NCBI RefSeq assembly: GCF_011682175.1
Contig: NZ_WHJG01000009.1
Location: 142,121-206,120, forward strand
Direction of reading: 5' to 3'
Source of the DNA: Massilia frigida
Lineage (GTDB): Bacteria; Pseudomonadota; Gammaproteobacteria; Burkholderiales; Burkholderiaceae_D
DNA: 64,000 nt
Below, in pieces: positions 25,495 to 33,630 of the stretch. Every line of letters begins with the position of its first letter. Within the stretch, counting starts at the first letter, position 1. The position numbers and the translations under genes are program-made. Below the pieces are notes generated by a model that made no database searches, had not been told where the DNA came from, and worked only from the letters and a program-made list of their open reading frames with translations.

Positions 25495-25909
25495 TATGTT
25501 CTTTTCTTTCGGTATAGATCAGCGCCCGAGCACATGCTCCGAGCGCAAAATAGCAACGCCAACCAACACAACGAAATGACTCAGGATGAAAGAAATTTCG
25601 GCACAAAAGCTTTGCGCCGGGACGGTGTCAGGTGCGACACACAAGGCGGGAGGGCTTTATTGAGGGTATCCGTGGGATACGCCTAGGCTTGCGAAGCTGC
25701 TAGTTTTACTTCTTTGTTACTGCCAAGGGCCATCGCTTCAGACTGATTGCGAGAAACGTATTGCAGCGCACAAACAACACTATACAGTAGTTTCACTGTA
25801 GTTGTATAGGTAAATCCGAATAGTGTGTATCAAAACGCTGGATTTACCGGGGAAGTCTTGGTAGATAAACCGGCATGGCGGGCGCACCACAGGCGCCCGC
25901 CAGTGCGGC
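25495..25909 (-). other. Intergenic region holding the presumed rhlE 5' leader
   Basis: This 415-bp stretch between mltD (stop at 25910) and rhlE (start at 25494) has no ORF I would call. It contains a nested palindrome (25781-25810). Cold-responsive helicase genes often have long leaders, but I see no specific RNA family here. Confidence 0.5.
25781..25810. promoter_or_regulatory. Nested inverted repeat, possible operator
   Basis: An outer 7-bp inverted repeat (CTATACA at 25781-25787, TGTATAG at 25804-25810) overlaps a second 6-bp one (TACAGT at 25784-25789, ACTGTA at 25796-25801). On the minus strand TATAGT could serve as a -10. The site lies about 290 bp upstream of rhlE. Confidence 0.4.
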
Positions 25910-27277
25910 TCAGCCGCCGCGCCGTTTGTAGCGCGGGGTGTCGTTGGCTGCGCTCTTGGCGTTGCGGCCGGAGACGCGCGTTTTCAGTTCGGCGACCTTG
26001 CCCTTGAGGCGCTGGGCGTTGGTCTGCTTTTCGGCGTGGCCGGCGCGGCGGCCGGCGCGTTCGGCTTCAAAGGCCATCACCGCGTTGTCGACGACGTGCT
26101 CGGCGATATCGGACTGCACCGAGGTCGAGATTTTCGGCACCAGGATGGTGGAACCGGCCTTCAGGCGGGTTGCCGCCGGAATATTGTTAGCCTGGCGAAT
26201 CACTTCCGGCGTGGTGCCGAAGCGCGAGGCCAGCGACGCGATGCTGTCCTTGGCGCCGGTAATCTTGTGCGTGGTCCAGGTCGACAGGGCGCGGCCCCAT
26301 TGCGCCAGGTTCAGATGGAATTTTTCCGCATTCTCCTGTGGCAACAGAATCTTGGTCTGCTCGCCGCCGGTGATGACCGGACGGTTGAATTGCGGATTGA
26401 GCGCCTTGAATTCCTCGACCGACAGTTCGGCCAGCTGGGCCGCGATGGTCAGGTCGATGTCGCTGGTCTTGTCGACCGTCGTGAAGTAGGGCGTGTTGTT
26501 GATGATCGGCAGCGATACGTGGTACTGGGCTGGATTGGCGATGATGTTCTTGACCGCCTGCAGTTTCGGCACGTATTCGCGCGTTTCGGCCGGCATGTGT
26601 TCGTACAGGCTTTCGTAGTCGGTCGGCTTGCCGAGTGCCTGGTTCTTCTTGATGGCGCGCTGGACATTGCCTTCGCCCCAGTTGTAGGCGGCCAGGGCCA
26701 GCGGCCAGTCGCCGAACATGCCGTACAGGCGCTGCAGATAGCTCAGCGCGGCATCGGTCGAGGCCAGCACGCCGCGCCGCTCATCCTTGAACATGTCTTG
26801 CTTGAGATTGAAATCCTTGCCGGTACCGGGCACGAACTGCCACATGCCGGCGGCGTTGGCCTTGGAATACGCTTGCGGATTGAAGGCCGATTCGATAATC
26901 GGCAGCAAGGCCAGCTCGGTCGGCATATTGCGCTTCTCGAGTTCCTGGACCACGTGGAACAGGTAGCGCGAGGCGCGCGCCGAGGTGCGGGCAATATAGT
27001 CGGGACGGGTGCTGTACCACTTGACGTGCTTGCTTACCAGCTCGTTTTCGATGTCGGGAATGGCGTAGCCGGTGCGGATACGGCCCCAGACGTCGGCTTC
27101 CTTGTATTCATCTGCCTTGACGGCGGGGAAGGGCTGGAGCGGGGCTGGCGCGGGCTTGACCGTCGGCGCGAGCGGCGCAACGTTGCTTGAGACGGAGTCG
27201 GCCGCGTAGCTGAGCGCAGGCGCGAGCATCAGAACGAGGGTGGCAAGTGAAGCGGTATTGCGTATCGTTTTTTGCAT
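25910..27277 (-). CDS. mltD: Membrane-bound lytic murein transglycosylase D, MltD-like
   Basis: This 455-residue exported enzyme cleaves peptidoglycan glycan strands. Residues 1-26 form a signal peptide ending 'ALSYAAD'; there is no lipobox Cys. The SLT catalytic domain has Glu129 in 'IIESAFNPQAYSKANAAGMW' and later 'ALAAYNWGEGNVQRA'. One clear LysM domain ('THKITGAKDSIASLASRFG') and a degenerate one before it follow, then a basic tail. The start at 27277 is chosen because it begins the signal peptide; upstream in-frame codons look non-coding. Confidence 0.9.
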   Translation of the reverse strand: MQKTIRNTASLATLVLMLAPALSYAADSVSSNVAPLAPTVKPAPAPLQPFPAVKADEYKEADVWGRIRTGYAIPDIENELVSKHVKWYSTRPDYIARTSARASRYLFHVVQELEKRNMPTELALLPIIESAFNPQAYSKANAAGMWQFVPGTGKDFNLKQDMFKDERRGVLASTDAALSYLQRLYGMFGDWPLALAAYNWGEGNVQRAIKKNQALGKPTDYESLYEHMPAETREYVPKLQAVKNIIANPAQYHVSLPIINNTPYFTTVDKTSDIDLTIAAQLAELSVEEFKALNPQFNRPVITGGEQTKILLPQENAEKFHLNLAQWGRALSTWTTHKITGAKDSIASLASRFGTTPEVIRQANNIPAATRLKAGSTILVPKISTSVQSDIAEHVVDNAVMAFEAERAGRRAGHAEKQTNAQRLKGKVAELKTRVSGRNAKSAANDTPRYKRRGG

Positions 27278-27748
27278 AGCGTTCCATTGTTGGGTCCGAA
27301 AACAGCCGGACAGACGAATAGATAAGGTCGGAGTGTACGTACCACTTATCGTTTGAGTCAAGTCAAATGTCTGTGTGCGCGGCAAATATCTTGATAACAC
27401 TTTCGGCCAATATTGTTGCATCGGAAAAGACCAATTGCCGGGAGTATGCCTTGAAAGTGCCAGGATGCCATCAGTGTATGGACGGGTTTGCTTCAGGTAC
27501 TCCCCGGGGGTATGCATGATTTTCTCCTATGGCAGGGATACGCCGGAGAGCGCCGCGCGCGGCCGGCAGGGGCGGGCGCGACGGGCGCGGGAACAATACC
27601 AAAACCGGGGCGCTGCCGGCGTGGGCCGCGTTCCTTGTGCCGGCCTCTAAACTACGCCCGCGCGCGGGCGCAGCTATGAGGTGGCGCAAAGAGTGCGTAC
27701 AATTTGGGTTTCGCGTTCCGCGTTTCTTCTATTAGTGAAAGCATCACC
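27278..27748. other. Divergent intergenic region between mltD and the DUF1415 gene
   Basis: This 471-bp gap must hold both promoters. Several frames are open through it because of the high GC content, but none has a ribosome-binding site or family-like sequence. I see no RNA gene. Confidence 0.5.
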
Positions 27749-28318
27749 ATGAGCACCCCCAATCTGAACGCCGACGATGAGCAGATCATTGCCGCTACCC
27801 AAAAATGGCTGGAAAAAGCGGTCATCGGGCTCAATCTGTGCCCGTTCGCCAAGGCCGTTCATGTGAAAAAGCAAGTACGCTACGTCGTGTCGAGCGCGAC
27901 CACGCCGGAAGTCTTGCTCGAAACCCTGATGAATGAATTGCAACTGCTGTCCGATACCGACCCGGAAGAGGTCGACACCACCCTGCTGATCCATCCCTTC
28001 GTGCTGGGCGATTTCCTCGACTACAACGAATTTCTCGACGTCGCCGATGCCGCGCTGGAAGACATGCAGCTCGACGGCGAATTGCAGGTGGCCAGTTTCC
28101 ATCCGCAATACCAGTTCGCGGACACCGATATCAACGATATCAGCAACTTTACCAACCGCGCACCCTATCCCATCCTGCACCTGCTGCGCGAAGACAGTAT
28201 CGAACGGGCGGTCGAGGCTTTCCCGGAAGCATCTGAGATCTTCGACAAGAATATTGAAACCATGGAAAAACTCGGCCATGACGGCTGGGATGCGCTCGAT
28301 GTCGGCCCCGCCAAGTGA
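27749..28318 (+). CDS. DUF1415 family protein
   Basis: This 189-residue protein fits DUF1415, with 'KWLEKAVIGLNLCPFAKAV', 'TLLIHPFVLGDFLDYNEFL', 'VASFHPQYQFADT' and 'NRAPYPILHLLREDS'. One conserved Cys ('NLCPFA') and the HP pairs may bind metal or act in catalysis, but the function is unknown. The start at 27749 gives the family N-terminus. The next gene starts 7 bp after its stop. Confidence 0.88.
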   Translation: MSTPNLNADDEQIIAATQKWLEKAVIGLNLCPFAKAVHVKKQVRYVVSSATTPEVLLETLMNELQLLSDTDPEEVDTTLLIHPFVLGDFLDYNEFLDVADAALEDMQLDGELQVASFHPQYQFADTDINDISNFTNRAPYPILHLLREDSIERAVEAFPEASEIFDKNIETMEKLGHDGWDALDVGPAK

Positions 28319-28325
28319 GGATGCC

Positions 28326-28511
28326 ATGAAGCCGCCTGAACGGCCGGACACGCCCTGTGTCGCGGTCTGCTCGACCACCTTCGACGAGATTTGCCGCGGC
28401 TGCGGACGCAGCGTGGTGGAAGTGGCGCACTGGGTGTCGATGAGCGACGCCGACAAGGAAGTGGTGTGGGTCCGCATCCTGGCGCAAGGCTACCCGCGCC
28501 GCAATACCTGA
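28326..28511 (+). CDS. DUF1289 family small Cys-rich protein
   Basis: This 61-residue protein has the DUF1289 pattern 'TPCVAVCSTTFDEICRGCGRS' in parts: Cys residues at about 11, 15, 23 and 26, followed by 'EVAHWVSMSDADK'. The four Cys probably bind a metal. It is coupled to the DUF1415 gene by a 7-bp gap, an arrangement I recall from related betaproteobacteria. Confidence 0.85.
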   Translation: MKPPERPDTPCVAVCSTTFDEICRGCGRSVVEVAHWVSMSDADKEVVWVRILAQGYPRRNT

Positions 28512-28524
28512 TCGCTGCCGGGTC

Positions 28525-28544
28525 GGGGAGCCGCGCGGCTCCCC
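28525..28544 (+). terminator. Bidirectional terminator hairpin
   Basis: A perfect 8-bp stem, GGGGAGCC (28525-28532) with GGCTCCCC (28537-28544), has a GCGC loop. It lies between convergent genes. A palindromic AT repeat (28551-28562) follows. Confidence 0.7.
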
Positions 28545-28570
28545 TTGCTGCATATATATATGTACGCGGC

Positions 28571-29077
28571 TTAAAACGCGCCGATGAAATCCTTCTTGCC
28601 CACTTCCACGCCGTTATGGCGCAGGATCGCGTAGGCGGTGGTGGCGTGGAAATAGAAGTGCGGCAGCGCGTAGTGCACCAGGTAGACCTGGCCCTTGAAC
28701 TGCTTGGCGTTGGCGCCGCTGCTGGTGCTGATGTCGCGCTGCGCGCTCGCTTCGATGCCGTCCTGCGGCAAGCCGTTGATGAATGCCAGCGTCTTGGCGA
28801 TGCGTTCCTTCAGTTCGGCGAACGTCTGCTCGGTATCTTCATAGCGCGGCACGTCCACGCCGGCCAGGCGGGCGCAGCAGCCCTTGGCGAAGTCGGCGGC
28901 GACCTGGACCTGGCGCAGGAAGGGGAACATGTCCGGATACAGGCGTGCTTGCAGCAGGGCGGCCGGTTCGATTTTCTTTTCGGTGGCGTGGGCTTCGGCC
29001 TTGTCGATGATGGCCGACAGGCTGGTCAGGATCTGCTTGAAAACGGGTACCGAGGCGTCGTACATGGAAAAAGTCAT
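28571..29077 (-). CDS. DUF1993 family protein
   Basis: This 168-residue helical protein matches DUF1993, which has a DinB-like four-helix bundle: 'YDASVPVFKQILTSLSAIIDKA', 'ARLYPDMFPFLRQVQVAADFAKG' and a C-terminal 'LPHFYFHATTAYAILRHNGVEVGK'. It has possible metal ligands (His) in the last helices. The ribosome-binding site AAGGGA lies 6 nt before the ATG. Function is unknown. The gap 29078-29297 shows nothing. Confidence 0.88.
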   Translation of the reverse strand: MTFSMYDASVPVFKQILTSLSAIIDKAEAHATEKKIEPAALLQARLYPDMFPFLRQVQVAADFAKGCCARLAGVDVPRYEDTEQTFAELKERIAKTLAFINGLPQDGIEASAQRDISTSSGANAKQFKGQVYLVHYALPHFYFHATTAYAILRHNGVEVGKKDFIGAF

Positions 29078-29297
29078 TGGGAATCCCTTTTAGAAAAGTG
29101 CTGCGATGATAGCAAGTTGGCGGGATTCGCGCTGGGCAGGCTGGTAAAGCGTCGCTGGCGCATTGGCTGCCACGGCCGGAATGGACGCGCATACCCGGCT
29201 CAGGAATCATTCGGTGGGATTGCATTGACGAATCGGCACATGGCGGTCGCTTCAGCGAGGCGGACTTCGCGGAGCAGGACTCGCCAACATCCGCCGC

Positions 29298-29504
29298 TCA
29301 GTCAGGCTTCAGTTCGGCAACCCGTCCCTGTGCCACCGCGCGCTCAATGTCCTTCGCTGTGCGCGGCTTGCTGACCTTCAGCGTCGATAGCGCAAACACG
29401 GGCTTCGCCGATATGGCGGCCCGGCCGGACTTTGGGGAGACTTCTGGAGCGCTACCCGAACCCGCGACGCCCTTGCTTGCATTACTTTTCAGATTTGGTT
29501 TCAT
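29298..29504 (-). CDS. Hypothetical 68-residue basic protein
   Basis: This short protein is rich in Lys, Ser and Ala and probably disordered at its N-terminus, with a helix near the end ('TAKDIERAVAQGRVAEL'). It overlaps the end of the upstream gene by 4 bp (ATGA), so the two are translated together. I do not recognise a family. A toxin/antitoxin or effector/partner pair is possible on layout alone. Confidence 0.5.
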   Translation of the reverse strand: MKPNLKSNASKGVAGSGSAPEVSPKSGRAAISAKPVFALSTLKVSKPRTAKDIERAVAQGRVAELKPD

Positions 29505-30187
29505 GGCATTAATCCCCGCTTAACGCAGTATTGATGTAGTGTAGCCCAAGCTGCGCTACCCGGCGTCAAATCGAACGTCATATCCCAGCCATCGCCTTTT
29601 TCCTTCCACCATGGAAGGTCGGCCTGGATTATTTGGGACACGCGCGTCATGCCGTGCAGATGAGGCTCAGTCTCGATGAGCTGCAGGATTGCAGGTTGAA
29701 GCAAGGCGTCAAAGCCCAGCCGCGGCCAGGCTTCATAACCCCAGAATTCTTCCGTCCAACGATTGCCTTTGACGCCGCTGCCTCCAGCAGCCAGCAGTTC
29801 GATGTTCAAAAAACCCAGGTGTCGGGCTTCGTGCGCCATCCTGAGAAGGACAACTGCGCCGAAATTTTTCGGGCACGTCTCGGCAAACCGGATATAGTCC
29901 AGATACAAACTCATCCCTTCTTGCTTGCGGCGAATCTCGACATAATTTGCGTTTCGCCAATCATTTACAATCAACTCCTTGTGGCGGCTTTCCAAATAGA
30001 TCGCCTCGTCGTCTTGGGCGGCGAATATCTCGCCGTCCCCCGGGCAGCCGGCGAGACGCTGGATCGCTGCGTCGGATAGTATGGTGCCATTGATGGCTAG
30101 CTGCATCTTTGAATGCACTGTCGCCGGATCTAAAAAATAGGAGTCCAAAGCGGTTGCTGGTACTTGCTTGTCCGTTATGGGTTTCAT
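29501..30187 (-). CDS. Hypothetical protein with an HExxH-like motif
   Basis: I recognise no family for this 228-residue protein. It contains 'RMAHEARHLGFLNIELL', which matches the HExxH zinc-protease pattern, but the usual third ligand cannot be placed with confidence. 'EEFWGYEAWPRLGFDALL' and 'DLPWWKEKGDGWDMTFDL' are Trp-rich. Base composition is visibly poorer in GC than its neighbours. The start at 30187 (MKPITDKQV) is preferred; a longer GC-poor extension exists. It is translationally coupled to a 68-residue basic protein. Recent transfer is plausible. Confidence 0.55.
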   Translation of the reverse strand: MKPITDKQVPATALDSYFLDPATVHSKMQLAINGTILSDAAIQRLAGCPGDGEIFAAQDDEAIYLESRHKELIVNDWRNANYVEIRRKQEGMSLYLDYIRFAETCPKNFGAVVLLRMAHEARHLGFLNIELLAAGGSGVKGNRWTEEFWGYEAWPRLGFDALLQPAILQLIETEPHLHGMTRVSQIIQADLPWWKEKGDGWDMTFDLTPGSAAWATLHQYCVKRGLMP

Positions 30188-30432
30188 GTAGTCATCCAAT
30201 GAGTGGCCGCTTGCGCGTCGGTGTGTGAAGCCTCGCGTTGGTGAAGCTTGACGCACTTGCATCTAGGCGCAAGCAATAACGTCAACTGTTTTCATCCGCC
30301 GTCTGTAAAACGCCTCATCCTCCCGTGCTGTTGATGACTTGGCGAGGGCTTCCGTGCATAATTCCGTGTAGAAAACATTTATTATCTAACTTGTCATTCA
30401 GACATCTTTCCGTATGCTTTCAGACTCGCTGC

Positions 30433-33400
30433 ATGCTTAGCACGGCCTACCAACGTTTCCGTACCAAGCTGAGCCAGCTGTACGGACTGTCGATCTATGG
30501 CGCGCTGATACTGGTCGTTGTCGGCGGACTGGTCATTCCCGCCATCATCGGCAGCTACGTGCTGATCGGGGTGCAGGAGCGGGCGGCGGCCAAGGCGGTG
30601 CTCAACGAATCGCTGCGCCGCAATGCCGACATCCTTGCCCTCGGCATGCAGGAGTCGCTCTGGAACATGAATGCCGAGTCGGCCCAGTCGCTGGTCGAAT
30701 CGGTGATGCGCGATCCGTCGGTGCTGCACATCCAGGTGATCGGCCAGTCCGACGCCCAGTTCATGAACGTCCACTCGGCCCAGCGTCCGGTGGGCCATAT
30801 CTACCGCGCCGAGCGCGACATCCTGGTGCGCGGCGAGCGCATTGGCGTGGTGGTGGTCGAGATGGACGACGCCCGCAGCCAGCAGGAATTGCGCAGCAAG
30901 CAGTCCAACTATGCCTTCGTGCTGGCGTTCCAGCTGGCCGTGTCGCTGGCCCTGATCGTCCTGTTCCTCAACAAGCGCCTGCTGGTGCCGCTGCGCCAGC
31001 TGATGAAGTTTTCCGACCGCCTCTCGCACGGCGACTTCGAGACGCGCCTGGACCTCGAAGGCAGCGATGAACTGGGCCGCTTGGCCAAGCAGATGGAGCA
31101 GATGCGGGTCGCCATCAAGCACCTGTTCGAGGACATCGGCCGGCGCGAGGAGCGCTTTCGCACCATCGTCACCCAGGTTCCCGGTGCGGTGTTCCGGGTG
31201 CGTCCGGGCGGCTCGGTCGATTTTGTCAGCGACGCCATCGAAGACATTTCCGGCTACCCGGCGGCGCTGTTCATGCGCGGCACGACCGACGCCTGGTCGG
31301 ACCTGATCTGCCCCGAAGACCGGCGCATGCAAAGCCGCACCGTACGCGAAGCGATGAGCAGCGGACGCCCGTACGACATCGAATACCGCATCAGCGACGC
31401 CAGCGGCATCGAGCGCTGGGTGTCCGAGAACGGCCAGCCGCAAGCGGGCGCCGTGCCCGAAAAATCGTGGGTGGACGGGATCATTTCGGACATCAGCGAA
31501 CGCAAACACAACGAGATGCGCATCGAGGCGCTGCTGACCGAGCAAAGCGCGATCCTCGACAACGTCATGTTCGGCGTGATGTTCGTGCGCGAACGCCGCA
31601 TCGTGTCGGCCAACCGCCGCTGCGAAGACCTGTTCGGCTACGCCAGCGGCGAGATGACGGGCAAGCTGGCCGACATCCTGTACCCGAGCCACGACGAATT
31701 CGTGCGCGCCGGCGAGCAGCAATACCCGGCCCTGGCCGAGGGCAAGGACTACAACGAAGAACGCCAGTACGTGAAGCAAGACGGTACCCTGTTCTGGTGC
31801 CGCGTGAGCGGCTGCGCGCTCGACCCGGCGCGCCCCAACGGCGGCAGCATCTGGGTCTATGCCGACATTACCGAGCGGCGCGAGGCCGAGGAAAAACTGC
31901 GCCTGTCGGCCACGGTGCTCGAACACATCGCCGATGCCGTCATGGTGATCGACGTCGACCTGGCCATCGTCGCCGTCAATCCGGCCTTCAGCCGGATCAC
32001 CGGCTTCAGCGAGCGCGACGCGGTCGGCAAGGATGTGCGCCTGACCCGTTCGCCCACCGAGAACGCTGCCGTGTACCAGCAGATGTGGGCCGAACTGGGC
32101 GAGGCGGGTTTCTGGCGCGGCGAGCGCTGGGACACGCGCAAGAATGGCGAAACCTATTTGCAGTGGCTCACCGTGTCGGCGGTGCGCGACGATCAAGGCG
32201 TCACGACGCACTATGTGGCCGTGTTCAGCGACATCACCAAGGTCAAGGAATCGCAGGAGCAGCTCGATCACATGGCGCACCACGATTCGCTCACGGCGCT
32301 GCCCAACCGCCTGCTGTTCCACGACCGCCTGCTGCACGCGCTCAAGCGCGCCGCGCGCGACGGCCAGCAGCTGGCGGTGCTGTTCATCGACCTGGATCGC
32401 TTCAAGAACGTCAACGACACGCTCGGCCACCACGTCGGCGACGAGCTGCTCAAGCAGGTCGCTGCGGCCTTGCAGGGCAAGCTGCGCGAAGGCGACACCC
32501 TGGCGCGCCTGGGCGGCGACGAATTCATCGTCCTGCTCGAAAACATCAGCGGCCAGGCCGGGGCCGGCCTGGTGGCCGAAAAACTGATGGCCATGTTCGA
32601 GCAGCCCTTCATCGTGTCCGATTACGAGTTGTTCGTTACCGGCAGCGTCGGCATCAGCGTGTTCCCGGACGACGCGGCCGACCTGAATATGTTGATCCGC
32701 AATGCCGACGTGGCCATGTACCAGGCCAAGGCGCGCGGGCGCAATGGCTACCAGTTCTATGCGCCGTCGATGACGGGCGAGGGCGTCGAGCGCCTGCGCC
32801 TGGAAGCGATGCTGCGCCGCTCGATCGACAGGAACGAGATCTTCCTCAATTACCAGCCGCAGGTGGAAATCGATACGGGCCGCCTGATCGGGGTCGAGGC
32901 GCTGGTGCGCTGGAATAATCCGGAACTGGGCAACGTGCCGCCGGTGCGCTTCATTCCGCTGGCCGAGGACACCGGTTTCATCAACCAGCTCGGCAAGTGG
33001 GTGCTGGACGAAGCCTGCCGCCAGATGATCCGCTGGGAAGCGGCCGGCCTGCACGTGCCGAAAATCGCGGTCAACCTGTCAGTCAAGCAGTTCGAGCGCG
33101 GCAGCATCGTCAACATGGTGGCCGATATCCTCAAGGAGACCGGCCTGGCGCCCCAGCGCCTGCAGCTCGAAGTGACCGAGTCGGTGATCATGAATACCGG
33201 CGACGCGCTGGTCTTCATCAACGACCTGCATTCGATCGGCGTGGGACTGGCGATCGACGATTTCGGCACCGGCTATTCGTCGCTGGCCTACCTCAAGCAG
33301 TTGCCGGTGCAGACGCTCAAAATCGACCGCAGCTTCATCAAGGATATCTCGACCGACGTGAACGACGAGGCGATCGCGATCGCCATCATCCAGCTTGGCA

Positions 33401-33561
33401 AGAGCATGAACCTGTCGGTGATTGCCGAGGGCGTCGAGACCGAGGAGCAGGCCGCCTTCTTGCTGCGCCATGGCTGCAACCAGGCGCAGGGTTACCTGTA
33501 CAGCCGCCCCGAGCTGCCCGAGACGATCCTGGCGCGCTGGCCGGCGCGCCTGCCGCCGTAA
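30433..33561 (+). CDS. Membrane sensor GGDEF-EAL protein with HAMP and three PAS domains
   Basis: This protein of 1042 residues has a transmembrane helix (about 20-45), a periplasmic sensor of about 120 residues, a second helix (about 165-187), HAMP, three PAS domains (about 240-600), GGDEF and EAL. The GGDEF site is intact with an REGD inhibitory site five residues before it. 'EALVRW' and 'DDFGTGYSS' mark an EAL domain that keeps its key residues. The sensor contains 'ILALGMQESLWNMNAES', closely matched in the kinase at 58752. The chosen start at 30433 places the first helix near the N-terminus. It stands alone. Confidence 0.9.
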   Translation: MLSTAYQRFRTKLSQLYGLSIYGALILVVVGGLVIPAIIGSYVLIGVQERAAAKAVLNESLRRNADILALGMQESLWNMNAESAQSLVESVMRDPSVLHIQVIGQSDAQFMNVHSAQRPVGHIYRAERDILVRGERIGVVVVEMDDARSQQELRSKQSNYAFVLAFQLAVSLALIVLFLNKRLLVPLRQLMKFSDRLSHGDFETRLDLEGSDELGRLAKQMEQMRVAIKHLFEDIGRREERFRTIVTQVPGAVFRVRPGGSVDFVSDAIEDISGYPAALFMRGTTDAWSDLICPEDRRMQSRTVREAMSSGRPYDIEYRISDASGIERWVSENGQPQAGAVPEKSWVDGIISDISERKHNEMRIEALLTEQSAILDNVMFGVMFVRERRIVSANRRCEDLFGYASGEMTGKLADILYPSHDEFVRAGEQQYPALAEGKDYNEERQYVKQDGTLFWCRVSGCALDPARPNGGSIWVYADITERREAEEKLRLSATVLEHIADAVMVIDVDLAIVAVNPAFSRITGFSERDAVGKDVRLTRSPTENAAVYQQMWAELGEAGFWRGERWDTRKNGETYLQWLTVSAVRDDQGVTTHYVAVFSDITKVKESQEQLDHMAHHDSLTALPNRLLFHDRLLHALKRAARDGQQLAVLFIDLDRFKNVNDTLGHHVGDELLKQVAAALQGKLREGDTLARLGGDEFIVLLENISGQAGAGLVAEKLMAMFEQPFIVSDYELFVTGSVGISVFPDDAADLNMLIRNADVAMYQAKARGRNGYQFYAPSMTGEGVERLRLEAMLRRSIDRNEIFLNYQPQVEIDTGRLIGVEALVRWNNPELGNVPPVRFIPLAEDTGFINQLGKWVLDEACRQMIRWEAAGLHVPKIAVNLSVKQFERGSIVNMVADILKETGLAPQRLQLEVTESVIMNTGDALVFINDLHSIGVGLAIDDFGTGYSSLAYLKQLPVQTLKIDRSFIKDISTDVNDEAIAIAIIQLGKSMNLSVIAEGVETEEQAAFLLRHGCNQAQGYLYSRPELPETILARWPARLPP

Positions 33562-33567
33562 ACACGC

Positions 33568-33590
33568 GCCGCCCGCGCCGGGCGGGCGGC
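33568..33590 (+). terminator. GC hairpin after the GGDEF-EAL gene
   Basis: A perfect 9-bp stem, GCCGCCCGC (33568-33576) with GCGGGCGGC (33582-33590), lies 7 bp after the stop. There is no T run. Confidence 0.5.
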
Positions 33591-33630
33591 ATGCTACAGT
33601 GCCATTCCCCGCGCACGCCATGAGAATGCA

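Noticed and set aside
28551..28564. Alternating AT run after the DUF1289 gene
   Set aside because: Short simple repeat behind a terminator; no promoter spacing or known element fits.
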